Positions 33,383 to 42,065 of a DNA stretch of 64,000 nucleotides are shown in pieces. The position numbers and the translations under genes were made by a program. Within the stretch, counting starts at the first letter, position 1. Each line of letters starts with the position of its first letter. The notes beneath the pieces were generated by a model. The model saw nothing but the letters and a program-made list of their open reading frames with translations. It was not told the origin of the DNA and did not search any database. The stretch comes from Herbaspirillum rhizosphaerae_A (GTDB taxonomy: Bacteria; Pseudomonadota; Gammaproteobacteria; Burkholderiales; Burkholderiaceae_D), in NCBI RefSeq assembly GCF_046025915.1, contig NZ_JAQQFR010000004.1:248001-312000 (forward strand), in the 5' to 3' direction.

Positions 33383-33712
33383 ACGCGGCGCTGAGGAGTT
33401 AAAAATGGCGTAGTGGTCTGCCATCCTGGCGGTGTTGCATGCTGATGATCGTCATACCACATCCAGGCATTGCGGCCGGAAGGCATTGCCGCTACCGCAG
33501 CGATCCCTTCCTTTGAAAAGCCATCGAAACGCCCCTCACACGCGAGATTTGCCCTCTTGACCGCGTGATATGATTTACCTCCCTGTTTCTCCCTCTGGCC
33601 GAGGCACTTCGGCTGTCGGCACTGTTAGTACAGCCGGCATGGAAGGAGGCAGCACGAACACGATTTAATCCCGGGCGCTCTTCAACCCGGAGCACCAGGC
33701 CACGGAGGGCTT
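33383..33712. other. Upstream region of the decarboxylase operon
   Basis: 330 bases without a gene. It holds a TATGAT (33569-33574) that could be a -10, though no good -35 is spaced for it, and a GGCTGT...ACAGCC stem near 33610-33640 in the presumed leader. No riboswitch was recognised. Confidence 0.4.
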
Positions 33713-35185
33713 ATGGCAGTACCGGAGTCGATCTCCTCATTGGATCCTGCAAACTGGAGCGAACTCCGGCAGCAGGGGCATAAAATGCTGGACGACATGT
33801 TCGACTACCTGGAGAACGTCAGCGAGCGCCCGGTCTGGCAGCCGATCCCGGAGGCCGCGCGTCTGCCTTTCAGCGAGCGTCTGCCCGCGCAAGGCAGTTC
33901 GCTCGACAGCGTCCATCAAGTTTTCATGGAAGGCATTCTTCCCTACGCCGTCGGCAACGCCCATCCCGGTTTCATGGGCTGGGTCCATGGCGGCGGCACG
34001 CCGGTCGGCATGCTGGCAGAGATGCTGGCTGCCGGCCTGAACGCCAATCTCGGCGGCCGCAATCAGATTCCCGTCGAAGTCGAACGCCAGATCGTGCGCT
34101 GGATGGCCGAGCTGTTCGGCTTCCCCGAAGGCACCAGCGGTTTGTTCGTTACCGGCACTTCGGCGGCCAACCTGATCGGCGTGCTGATCGCACGGCGCCG
34201 TGCCTTCGGTGTCGAAGTGCGCGACGACGGTACCCAGACCAGCAATAATGTGGTGGCCTACACCTCGGCCGCTGCCCACGGCTGTATCGAGCAGGCGATG
34301 GATATCGCCGGTCTTGGCCGCAAGCACCTGCGCAAGATCCCGATTCTGGCGGACGGCACCATGAACCTCGCGGTGCTGCAGCAATCTATCGCTGCCGATC
34401 GCGCTGCCGGACTGCAGCCTTTCCTTGTGGTCGGTACGGCGGGCTCGGTCGACATCGGTGCGATTGACGACCTCGACGCCATTGCCGCATTGGCGCGGCG
34501 CGAGCAGTTGCATTTCCACGTCGACGGCGCATTCGGCGCGATGGCCATGCTGTCGCCTGTGCAAAGCAAGAAACTCAAGGGCATAGAGCTGGCCGACACC
34601 ATCGCCATGGATTTCCACAAGTGGCTGCAAGTACCTTATGACGCCGGCTTCCTGCTGGCACGCGACGGCGAGCTGCACCTCAGTACTTTCGACGACGAGC
34701 AAAAGACTTACCTCGCACGCGACACGCGCGGCATTGCCGCTGGCTCACCCTGGCCCTGCGACCTCGGACCGGATTTGTCGCGCAGCTTCCGCGCGCTCAA
34801 GACCTGGTTCACGATCAAGGTCTACGGTGCGGCCAAATTGGCGCAGGTGATCGATCATAGCTGCGAACTCGCGCGCTATCTCGAACAACGCATCAACGCC
34901 GATCCGACGCTGGAAATGATGGCGCCGGTCAACCTGAACATTGTCTGTTTCCGGCTGCGCTGTCCGGAGGATGTTTCCAATGCAGTTGCCGACGCCATCA
35001 ATCGTGAGTTGCTGATCGCGATTCAGGAATCCGGTGCTGCCGCGCCGTCGTCTACCAAAGTTAACGGCCATCTCGTCATTCGCGCCGCCCTCTTCAACCA
35101 CCGGAGTACGACCGCGGATATGGATAAACTGCTGGCCGCCATTGCGCGACTGAGCCCGGGTATCCTTGCTGCGCACACACTATGA
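33713..35185 (+). CDS. Group II PLP-dependent amino-acid decarboxylase
   Basis: 490-residue type I-fold decarboxylase related to aromatic-L-amino-acid, glutamate and aspartate decarboxylases. PLP-binding Lys303 is in DFHKW, the ring-stacking His189 in AAAHGCIEQA, Asp271 in HVDGAFG, and the N-terminal HPGFMGWVHGGG matches the substrate-loop region of the family. It converts an amino acid to its amine plus CO2 in the cytosol. Its stop codon overlaps the start of the ATP-grasp gene (ATGA at 35182-35185), so the amine is plausibly the substrate of the next enzyme. Ribosome site GGAGGG. Substrate not assignable by eye; Trp, Tyr, Phe, Glu and Asp are all possible. Confidence 0.88.
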   Translation: MAVPESISSLDPANWSELRQQGHKMLDDMFDYLENVSERPVWQPIPEAARLPFSERLPAQGSSLDSVHQVFMEGILPYAVGNAHPGFMGWVHGGGTPVGMLAEMLAAGLNANLGGRNQIPVEVERQIVRWMAELFGFPEGTSGLFVTGTSAANLIGVLIARRRAFGVEVRDDGTQTSNNVVAYTSAAAHGCIEQAMDIAGLGRKHLRKIPILADGTMNLAVLQQSIAADRAAGLQPFLVVGTAGSVDIGAIDDLDAIAALARREQLHFHVDGAFGAMAMLSPVQSKKLKGIELADTIAMDFHKWLQVPYDAGFLLARDGELHLSTFDDEQKTYLARDTRGIAAGSPWPCDLGPDLSRSFRALKTWFTIKVYGAAKLAQVIDHSCELARYLEQRINADPTLEMMAPVNLNIVCFRLRCPEDVSNAVADAINRELLIAIQESGAAAPSSTKVNGHLVIRAALFNHRSTTADMDKLLAAIARLSPGILAAHTL

Positions 35186-36495
35186 GCCAGAACATCCAAC
35201 CCTCCCTGCAAGACCTCACGCCACAGTTCGACCCGGATTCTCCTTATCTGATTGGGCTGGCAAAGTTGCTGACCGCCGCCTATTTCGACGTTGACCTGGG
35301 GCCGATCGGCAATACGCTGCTTCAGCATTTGCAGTCGGCACCGGACGATCACAAGGCCATGATGGACTTGTCGACGATCCTGTACATCCGTGGCAATGAC
35401 GAAGTTGCCGCCGCGACGCAGCTCGACGCGATTGAGATGCAGCAGCTTTATCATCTGCCGACCGCAGCTAATGGCAAAGTCGGTCTGCGCCTTTTGGCGC
35501 TGATGGTCACCGGCGACTTCATGGCGAACACGCCGCTGGAGTTCATGCTCACCGGTTCCGACGTGGCGCTCGACGTCTTGTACGTCAAGCCTTATGGCGA
35601 CCTCCCGACCGAATTGCCGCCGCACGATGTGCTGTTCGTGGCCGTTGGTGAATCCGACATGACGCGCGACTTGCTGGAGGAGTTGTGTGAGGCTGTCGAG
35701 GGCTGGGACACTCGGCTGCTCAATCATCCGAAACCGTCTCTGGATCTGTCGCGAGATCGCGTCGGCGAACTGCTGCAAGACAAGCCCGAGCTGTCGATTC
35801 CACTGACGGCACGCATCGATCGTTACGATCTGGAAGAGCTGCAGAACGGCGCCGTTGAACTGACCAACTTCTTGTCGGACGGCGAGTTCCCGCTGATCAT
35901 TCGTCCAATTGGTTCGCACGCCGGCAAAGGCCTGGAAAAGCTGCTCACGCCAGCCGACATCGGTGTCTATCTGGAAGCGCATGAGGTCGACGAATTTTTC
36001 ATCTCCCGTTTTGTCGATTACAGCAGCGCCGACGGCCTGTTCCGCAAATACCGCATCGTGCTGATCGAAGGCCGTCCGTTCCTGTGCCACATGGCCATCT
36101 CTGAAAACTGGATGGTGCACTATCTCAACGCCAACATGACCGGCGAGAATAGCTTCAAGCGCGATGAAGAAGCCGCCGTCATGCGCAACTTCGATCAGGA
36201 TTTTGTCGAGCGCCATCAGGCCGCTTTCGATGTGTTGAACCGCAGCTTCCCGCTGGATTATTACGGTCTTGATTGCGCCGAAACCAAGGATGGCCGTCTG
36301 CTGATCTTTGAAGTCGATACCGGCATGATCGTACACGCGATGGATCCGGTGGACATGTTCCCGTACAAGCAGGACAACATGCGCAACGTGTTCGCTGCTT
36401 TCCAAAGCATGCTGCACAAGGCGAAAGATTCAGCCAAGGATTCGACCAAACCGTCCGGTAACACCGATGCCAGCAGCCCCAATCAAGCGGGATAA
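35182..36495 (+). CDS. RimK-like ATP-grasp ligase with helical N-terminal domain
   Basis: 437 residues. Residues ~20-95 are a helical, TPR-like region (LTAAYFDVDLGPIGNTLLQHLQ, ILYIRGNDEVAAATQLDAIEM). A Rossmann-like preATP-grasp part follows (~118-200) and then the ATP-grasp core: RPIGSHAGKGLEKL (241-254) as glycine-rich loop, EFFISRFVDY as adenine/hinge strand, FRKYRIVLIEGRPFLCHMAISENWMVHY, and FEVDTG (Glu377, Asp379) where Mg-binding Glu/Asn is usual. Such enzymes activate a carboxylate as acyl phosphate and join it to an amine. It is coupled to the decarboxylase upstream and overlaps the next gene by 29 bases. Product unknown. Confidence 0.8.
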   Translation: MSQNIQPSLQDLTPQFDPDSPYLIGLAKLLTAAYFDVDLGPIGNTLLQHLQSAPDDHKAMMDLSTILYIRGNDEVAAATQLDAIEMQQLYHLPTAANGKVGLRLLALMVTGDFMANTPLEFMLTGSDVALDVLYVKPYGDLPTELPPHDVLFVAVGESDMTRDLLEELCEAVEGWDTRLLNHPKPSLDLSRDRVGELLQDKPELSIPLTARIDRYDLEELQNGAVELTNFLSDGEFPLIIRPIGSHAGKGLEKLLTPADIGVYLEAHEVDEFFISRFVDYSSADGLFRKYRIVLIEGRPFLCHMAISENWMVHYLNANMTGENSFKRDEEAAVMRNFDQDFVERHQAAFDVLNRSFPLDYYGLDCAETKDGRLLIFEVDTGMIVHAMDPVDMFPYKQDNMRNVFAAFQSMLHKAKDSAKDSTKPSGNTDASSPNQAG

Positions 36496-37954
36496 CTTGT
36501 CGCCAGTCTCCACCTTGTTACTGCAAGGCGGAGACGATAGAATCCGTCTGCTCGACGGCAAGGCATTCAATAAATACGGATGCCGTCCCTATCCGGTCGC
36601 GGACTGTATTGATTTCAGTTCCTCCACAGCGTCGCATGTTTCCGCGTCCACCTATGATGCGTTGGAATCGTTTCGGCATCGGTTGTCGGAATCGTTATCC
36701 ACCAGCTTTCCTGAACAGGTCTATGCGCACGAGTTGCAGCAACTGCGCACACGCTTTCTCTCACTCTGGGATTTGTCGTCGCAGATGGCGGTGGAGATGA
36801 TCTTTTCCGCCTCCGGCACCGACGCACATCTGATCGCCGCGAGTCTCGCACAAACGCTACATGAGGCTTCGCTGCACGCCATCATGATCCAGTGTGAAGA
36901 GAGCGGCAGTGGCGTTGCAGCGGCATTGTGCGGCCAGCCGTTCTCTTCTCGCACCGCCACCGGTGACGTGCCGCCTGCACGAGCCGCCGCCGGGCCGACC
37001 ATGATCCACGTCGATCTGCGCGCACCCGATGGCAGCGCCCGTCCCGCTGCACAAGTCGACGCCGATTTCGAGCTGGCCGCAAACCGCGTGCTGGAGCAGG
37101 GATTGCCGGCCTTGCTGGTTGCCGTGGATGTCTCGAAAACCGGTCTCGCTGCGCCGAGTATGGATGCCATCGCCAGAATGAAAAATCGCTGGGGCGCCCA
37201 ATTGACGGTGCTGATCGATGCCTGTCAGTTCCGCATCGATACCGCAGCTCTGCATGCCTATCTGCAGCTTGGCTGCATGGTCGCGATCACCGGCTCGAAG
37301 TTTTTTGCCGCCCCTTCGTTTTGCGGCGCGTTATTGATTCCTGCAGAAATAGCGCAAGCGATGCAGGCGCGGGCTATGCCGGCCTTGTTGCGGTCTTATT
37401 CCAGCAGCGCAGAGTGGCCGGCACACTGGCCGGGCGCCAATGAACTCACGCGTGTTCCCAACATGGGTTTGCTGTTGCGTTGGGAAGCGGCGCTGCAAGA
37501 GATGCAAGACTTTCTGCGCGTGCCGGCGGAAGAAGTGCATCGTGTCGTGACGGCATGTGCAGAAACGATACAACAAAGATTGTCTTCTGATCCGCATTTC
37601 AGAGCGCTTGATAACGGCGCCGCAGCGTCAAATAAACCTGCAACCATCCACGCCTTCATTCCCTGTAGACCGGCTCCAGATCGCAAGATGCTGGAGCGCA
37701 GTGAAGTGGAAAGTTTGTACCGGACTTTGCAGAGCACGGTGCAAGCTGACGGCCGCATGTATCTGCTGGGCCAGCCGGTGCAATGCGCCGGCCCGGCATC
37801 GTCTCCGGCATGGGCGTTGCGTCTGTGTCTGAGTGCGCCGTTGATCGTCAACGCTTGTGGCGAAGGCAATGATGAGAAAGCCGCCCTGAACGTCCTGATC
37901 GACCAGGCGTTGGCTTGTTTGACGGCGGTAGCCGCGACCATCGATCAGTTATAA
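36467..37954 (+). CDS. PLP-dependent class-V-aminotransferase-like enzyme
   Basis: 495-residue fold-type I PLP protein. EMIFSASGTDAHLIAASLA (~110-128) is the phosphate-binding segment, VLIDACQFRID gives Asp251 and Gln254 that hold the cofactor, and ITGSKFF gives Lys278 for the Schiff base, as in class V transferases and desulfurases. The N-terminus starts with a Pro-rich stretch and the body is longer than usual for the family. The start at 36467 lies inside the ATP-grasp gene; a later TTG at 36497 would avoid the overlap. It ends 16 bases before the convergent IclR gene. It could be an aminotransferase, lyase or retro-aldol enzyme of the same pathway. Confidence 0.75.
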   Translation: MPAAPIKRDNLSPVSTLLLQGGDDRIRLLDGKAFNKYGCRPYPVADCIDFSSSTASHVSASTYDALESFRHRLSESLSTSFPEQVYAHELQQLRTRFLSLWDLSSQMAVEMIFSASGTDAHLIAASLAQTLHEASLHAIMIQCEESGSGVAAALCGQPFSSRTATGDVPPARAAAGPTMIHVDLRAPDGSARPAAQVDADFELAANRVLEQGLPALLVAVDVSKTGLAAPSMDAIARMKNRWGAQLTVLIDACQFRIDTAALHAYLQLGCMVAITGSKFFAAPSFCGALLIPAEIAQAMQARAMPALLRSYSSSAEWPAHWPGANELTRVPNMGLLLRWEAALQEMQDFLRVPAEEVHRVVTACAETIQQRLSSDPHFRALDNGAAASNKPATIHAFIPCRPAPDRKMLERSEVESLYRTLQSTVQADGRMYLLGQPVQCAGPASSPAWALRLCLSAPLIVNACGEGNDEKAALNVLIDQALACLTAVAATIDQL

Positions 37955-37970
37955 GTGTCTTCTCGGATTA

Positions 37971-38756
37971 TTAACCTGTGCTTCTGCTGAACATTGGTGA
38001 ACTATTGCTTGCCGCAGCCAGTTCTGTTGCGGCTGCCAGCAACGCCGGGCCAAGTTCTTGCATGCGCTTTTCGCTCAAACGCATCAGCGGCCCCGCAATG
38101 CTGATGACGCCGATGGTCGGATAACCCTTGCGCTGGATCGGGGCCGCCATGGCCGTCATGCCCGGCGCGAACACTTCGTTGATCATGGCGTAGCCGCGCT
38201 TTCTTCCGGCTTCCAGAAAACCCAGCAAGGCTTTGACCGTGGTCGGCGCATTCGGGCCGAAGTCCTTGGGTTTGCCGAATCCCTGGCGTGATACCAGTTC
38301 CAGCGCACGCTCGTCTGACATGGTCAGCATCCACGCATGCCCGGTGGCGGAGCACGACAGGATGGTGTCCATGCCCATGTCAGGATCGTAGCGCAGCCCC
38401 TTGCGTGCACCCTGCGCTTTTGCAACCCAGGTCAATCTGTCACCGTCGACGATGGCCAAACGCACCAATTCTCCCGACAAGTCAGCCAGGCGATCTAGCG
38501 TCGTCTGTGCAATATCGACGATGCCCGAGGTCGCCAGAAAGCTCAGTCCGAGACCAACAAGTTTGGTCGTCAGGACGTAGTCGCCATGTTCGCGTACCTG
38601 CCGTACATAACCGCAGCGCACCAGATCTGTCAGCAGCCGGTGACAGGCGCTGCGAGGTATTTCCAGTTCATCCGCCAGCAAGGCCAGCGGCGTTGCTTCA
38701 GCCTGGGCCGCCAGGTATTCGAGAATCGCCAGGGTTCGTTCCAGCACGCCGTTCAT
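37971..38756 (-). CDS. IclR-family transcriptional regulator
   Basis: 261 residues. Winged HTH at the N-terminus (LERTLAILEYLAAQAEATPLALLADELEIPRSACHRLLTDLVRCGYVRQ) and a C-terminal ligand-binding GAF-like IclR domain (DRLTWVAKAQGARKGLRYDPDMGMDTILSCSATGHAWML, AMINEVFAPGMTAMAAPI). It is divergent from the MHS transporter and dehydroquinase genes, which suggests that it answers to quinate, shikimate or protocatechuate, as PcaR/PobR/QuiR-type members do. A perfect 7-1-7 palindrome lies in the shared region. Ribosome site GGAG. Confidence 0.92.
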   Translation of the reverse strand: MNGVLERTLAILEYLAAQAEATPLALLADELEIPRSACHRLLTDLVRCGYVRQVREHGDYVLTTKLVGLGLSFLATSGIVDIAQTTLDRLADLSGELVRLAIVDGDRLTWVAKAQGARKGLRYDPDMGMDTILSCSATGHAWMLTMSDERALELVSRQGFGKPKDFGPNAPTTVKALLGFLEAGRKRGYAMINEVFAPGMTAMAAPIQRKGYPTIGVISIAGPLMRLSEKRMQELGPALLAAATELAAASNSSPMFSRSTG

Positions 38757-38840
38757 GCGTCTCCATCATTCTGTAGTTGGTCTGTAGTTGCGTCGTGGAC
38801 GCATGCAGAGGTGTTCTTTTAATTCATATTGTGAAACGAA

Positions 38841-38855
38841 ATTCCAGTCTGGAAT
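38841..38855. promoter_or_regulatory. Candidate IclR operator (ATTCCAG-T-CTGGAAT)
   Basis: A perfect 15-base palindrome 85 bases ahead of the IclR gene and about 200 bases ahead of the transporter gene. Its TGGAA/TTCCA content resembles IclR-family operators. Confidence 0.55.
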
Positions 38856-39051
38856 CACGTTCTACATGCGTTGATATGATTCTACGCCAGCAGTGCCAGG
38901 ATTCTGAAAACAAACAAGCAGCGCATGCTGAACGTCACTACCGACCTGCCTTTTCGTCTGGAAGATACGGGTCAGGGAACGCGGTGATCAGTGCAGAAAT
39001 TAATCGACTAGCGGACCATCAGTCCGCAGCACATTCTTACAGGAGACAACA

Positions 39052-40443
39052 ATGGATACAGGAGTCAACGCCGCCTCGCATGCGCCACATGCCGCGATGG
39101 GGCCGCGTGCAGTGACCGCCGCCACGATCGGCACCGCGCTCGAGTGGTTTGATTTCACGCTGTACGGCGCCGTGTCGGCGACCGTGCTGCCCAAGCTGTA
39201 TTTCCCGTCCATGGATCCGACCAACGCCTTGCTGGCGTCGCTGGGGACGTTCGGCGTGGGCCTTGCGGCGCGCCCGCTGGGCGCCATCATTTGCGGTCAT
39301 CTCGGCGACAAGCTGGGACGACGCAACCTGATGCTAGGCACCGTCACCATCATGGGGCTGGCGTCGGTGCTGATGGGGCTGCTGCCTACCTATGCGCAGA
39401 TCGGGGTATGGGCGCCGATTCTTCTGGTGCTGCTGCGGATCATTCAAGGCTTCGCATTGGGTGGTGAATCCACCGGTGCGCAACTGATGGCGCTGGAACA
39501 TGCCTCTGCCGATCGTCGCGGCAAATACTCCGGGCTGCTCGGATTATGTTCACCGCTGAGTCAGATCATGGCCAACGGAGTGTTGTTGCTGCTGGCCTCG
39601 CTGTTGTCTGCGGATGCTTTCGACAGTTACGGCTGGCGCATTCCATTTGTGCTGAGTTTTATTCTCGTGATCGTCGGCATTTATATCCGCCTCAAGGTTA
39701 ATGAGACGCCGGCTTTCGTCGAACTCAAGCGCACCGCCACGGCGCAAGCCGGCAGTCCGCTGAAGGATGCCGTCAGGTTTCACTACAAGACGGTGCTGCG
39801 CCTGATGTTTTTTTTCTGCGGCCCGGCAGCGATTTTTTACCTGATCGTCGTCTTCTCTCTCAGCTACATCACCAAGACATTGGAAGTACCCAAGCAAACC
39901 GGCTTCCTGTTGCTCATGGGCGCCAATGTCTGCGCAATCTTCGGCGCACTTGGCGGCGGCATTCTGAGTGACAAGATCGGCCGCAAAAAAGCGCTGGCAC
40001 TGGGATCGACAGCGACCTTGCTGATTCTGTTCGTGTACTTCGCCATCCTCGATACCAAGAGCTTTGTGCCGATGCTGATCATCATGGGATTGTTTCTCGG
40101 CTTCACGCAGTTTCAGAGCGGCATTCAGCCGGTAGCGTTTGCGGAAGCGTTCCCGACCAACGTGCGCTACTCAGGTTCGGCATTGGCTTACACCGGCGCA
40201 AACCTGTTGACGGGTGGGCCGATGCCGGTAGTGGCGGTCTGGCTGCTCAGCGTATTTCACGGTTCTCCATGGGGCGTGGTGGGGGTATGCGTCGCGCTGA
40301 ATCTGCTCTCGCTGGCAATGATCCTGATTGGTCCGGAAACCAAAGGTATCGACATGAACCGCGTGGACTCCGTCTCGCAAGTGGACGATGTACATGCCGG
40401 TCACGGTCTGTCCGCAGATGCGGGCCATCATCGCGCCACCTGA
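39052..40443 (+). CDS. MHS-family MFS transporter (shikimate/quinate-like)
   Basis: 463-residue, 12-helix major facilitator of the metabolite:H+ symporter family. Motifs: GTALEWFDFTLYGAVSATVLPKLYF in TM1, GTFGVGLAARPLGAIICGHLGDKLGRRNLMLGTV as the MFS signature between TM2 and TM3, RIIQGFALGGESTGAQLMALEHA in TM4, and GGGILSDKIGRKKALALG between TM8 and TM9. Related proteins import shikimate, alpha-ketoglutarate, proline or citrate. The dehydroquinase gene follows by 50 bases on the same strand and IclR control is likely, so I favour quinate, shikimate or dehydroshikimate. The C-terminus is His/Asp-rich and cytoplasmic. Confidence 0.9.
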   Translation: MDTGVNAASHAPHAAMGPRAVTAATIGTALEWFDFTLYGAVSATVLPKLYFPSMDPTNALLASLGTFGVGLAARPLGAIICGHLGDKLGRRNLMLGTVTIMGLASVLMGLLPTYAQIGVWAPILLVLLRIIQGFALGGESTGAQLMALEHASADRRGKYSGLLGLCSPLSQIMANGVLLLLASLLSADAFDSYGWRIPFVLSFILVIVGIYIRLKVNETPAFVELKRTATAQAGSPLKDAVRFHYKTVLRLMFFFCGPAAIFYLIVVFSLSYITKTLEVPKQTGFLLLMGANVCAIFGALGGGILSDKIGRKKALALGSTATLLILFVYFAILDTKSFVPMLIIMGLFLGFTQFQSGIQPVAFAEAFPTNVRYSGSALAYTGANLLTGGPMPVVAVWLLSVFHGSPWGVVGVCVALNLLSLAMILIGPETKGIDMNRVDSVSQVDDVHAGHGLSADAGHHRAT

Positions 40444-40493
40444 CCCCGTCTTATTTAACGCACACGCACCACATCTCTGAAGGATCGTATTTC

Positions 40494-40940
40494 ATGACCA
40501 AGCTGGTTTATGTACTCAACGGCGCCAATCTCAACATGCTCGGCAAACGTGAGCCGCACATTTATGGCACCACCACGCTGGCGGAAATCCAGCAGCGCAC
40601 GTTGGCGACGGCGCGCGAGCTGGATCTGGAATGCGAATTCCGTCAGACCAATCACGAGGGTGTCATGGTGGACTGGTTGCACGAAGCCTACGAGCGGGAT
40701 GCCGGTGTGATCATCAACCCAGCGGGTTTTTCTTTCTCGTCGATACCGGTGCTGGATGCCGTCAAGCTGCTGCGCACGCCTGTGATCGAACTGCATATCA
40801 CCAACATCCACCGACGCGAAGAAACCCATCGCCATTCGCTGATCTCGTTGGCGGCGACCGGTGTGATCTGTGGATTGGGGGCTGCCGGTTATCCGTTGGC
40901 GATACGCGCGATGGCGCAGGCTTTGGCGGACGCCGCTTAA
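40494..40940 (+). CDS. aroQ: Type II 3-dehydroquinate dehydratase
   Basis: 148-residue cytosolic enzyme that interconverts 3-dehydroquinate and 3-dehydroshikimate; it forms dodecamers in the family. Motifs: VLNGANLNMLGKREPHIYG with catalytic Tyr24, QTNHEG, INPAGFSFSSIPVLDAV, and HITNIHRREETHRHSLIS with the catalytic His101. Standard type II enzymes read LNGPNLN; here Pro is Ala, a mark of the catabolic/secondary paralogs. The context (IclR, MHS importer) suggests breakdown of quinate or shikimate rather than aromatic synthesis. ATG 40494 has GAAGGA ahead; a longer frame inside the transporter gene is spurious. Confidence 0.92.
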   Translation: MTKLVYVLNGANLNMLGKREPHIYGTTTLAEIQQRTLATARELDLECEFRQTNHEGVMVDWLHEAYERDAGVIINPAGFSFSSIPVLDAVKLLRTPVIELHITNIHRREETHRHSLISLAATGVICGLGAAGYPLAIRAMAQALADAA

Positions 40941-41136
40941 TACCTCGTCCTGATTTGTTGCTGATGTGGCCGATTTTGTCCGTAGCTTGTCTGTACGGCG
41001 TCTTGCCGACGGGGAGTGTGATCGTATGATGGATGCCTTGCCGAACTGGCGACGATATCGTCGCGCGGCAGAAGCGGGAAGTTTTTTGTAGAATGCCCGC
41101 TTCACCTTCATTTTCGGCATTCATCCTAAGGCGCCC

Positions 41137-42051
41137 ATGCAAGCCCATCCCATGCGTCCCGCTCACCTGGCTCTCGTACTGCTTGTCATTTTGGTCTGGG
41201 GCGTCAACTTTGCCATCATCAAAGTCGGTCTGGCCGGCGTGCCACCGATGCTGCTGGGGAGCTTGCGTTTCATCCTGGCGGCGTTTCCGGCGCTGCTGTT
41301 TTTGCGTCCGCCCAAGGTGCCGTTGCGTCTCTATCTGGCCTTCGGACTGACCATGTCGGTCGGTCAGTTCGCGTTTCTGTTCAGCGCGATTCATGTCGGC
41401 ATGCCGTCGGGATTGGCGTCACTGGTCTTGCAGTCGCAATCCTTCTTTACGCTCTTGTTGACCGTGCTATGGCTGCGTGAAAAGTGGCACGCCAATCAAC
41501 TGGCCGGCCTCTTGCTGGCAGCCGGCGGCCTGACGCTGATCGGCAGCGCACATGGCACATCGATGCCTTTGTTGGGTTTTCTGTTGACGATTGCTGCGGC
41601 CGCCATGTGGGCATGCGGCAATATCGTCAGCCGTACCGTGGGCCGTTATGGTCCGATGAATCAACTGGCCTTCGTGGTGTGGGCTAGCCTGGTACCGCCA
41701 TTGCCGATGTTCGCTTTGTCGTGGGTGATGGAAGGTCCAGCCGTGATCGGTTCAGCACTGCAACAGATGAGCCTGCAATCCATTGCCGCCGTGGCATATA
41801 TCGCATGGGCCTCGACTTTGTTTGGCTACGCCGTGTGGAATTTCCTGATCGCGCGCTACTCGGTCAATCGCGTGGCGCCGTTTACCTTGCTGGTGCCGCT
41901 GGTGGGCTTGACCACAGGCTGGCTGGCCTTCGGTGAAGAACTGCAGGCTATCCATTTCATCGGTGCAGCCTTGCTGATGGTGGGGTTGATCGTCAACCTG
42001 TTCGGTGCATCGTTGTTTGCGCGGCTGAATTGGAGAGCACGTCAATCCTGA
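41137..42051 (+). CDS. EamA/DMT-family exporter
   Basis: 304-residue inner-membrane protein with ten predicted helices in two EamA repeats (LVLLVILVWGVNFAIIKVGL ... ; LLGFLLTIAAAAMWACGNIVSRTVG ...). The second repeat ends VPLVGLTTGWLAFGEELQAIHFIGAALLMVGLIVNLFG, the family signature. Close to EamA (cysteine/O-acetylserine exporter) in length and motifs, but substrate cannot be fixed. A start five codons later (MRPAH) is possible. It is transcribed toward the LysR gene at 42066. Confidence 0.9.
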   Translation: MQAHPMRPAHLALVLLVILVWGVNFAIIKVGLAGVPPMLLGSLRFILAAFPALLFLRPPKVPLRLYLAFGLTMSVGQFAFLFSAIHVGMPSGLASLVLQSQSFFTLLLTVLWLREKWHANQLAGLLLAAGGLTLIGSAHGTSMPLLGFLLTIAAAAMWACGNIVSRTVGRYGPMNQLAFVVWASLVPPLPMFALSWVMEGPAVIGSALQQMSLQSIAAVAYIAWASTLFGYAVWNFLIARYSVNRVAPFTLLVPLVGLTTGWLAFGEELQAIHFIGAALLMVGLIVNLFGASLFARLNWRARQS

Positions 42052-42065
42052 CCGGCATATTCAAT

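Noticed and set aside
35023..36417. 464-codon minus-strand frame opposite the ATP-grasp gene
   Set aside because: The plus strand has ordered ATP-grasp motifs and coupled starts, whereas the minus frame has none.
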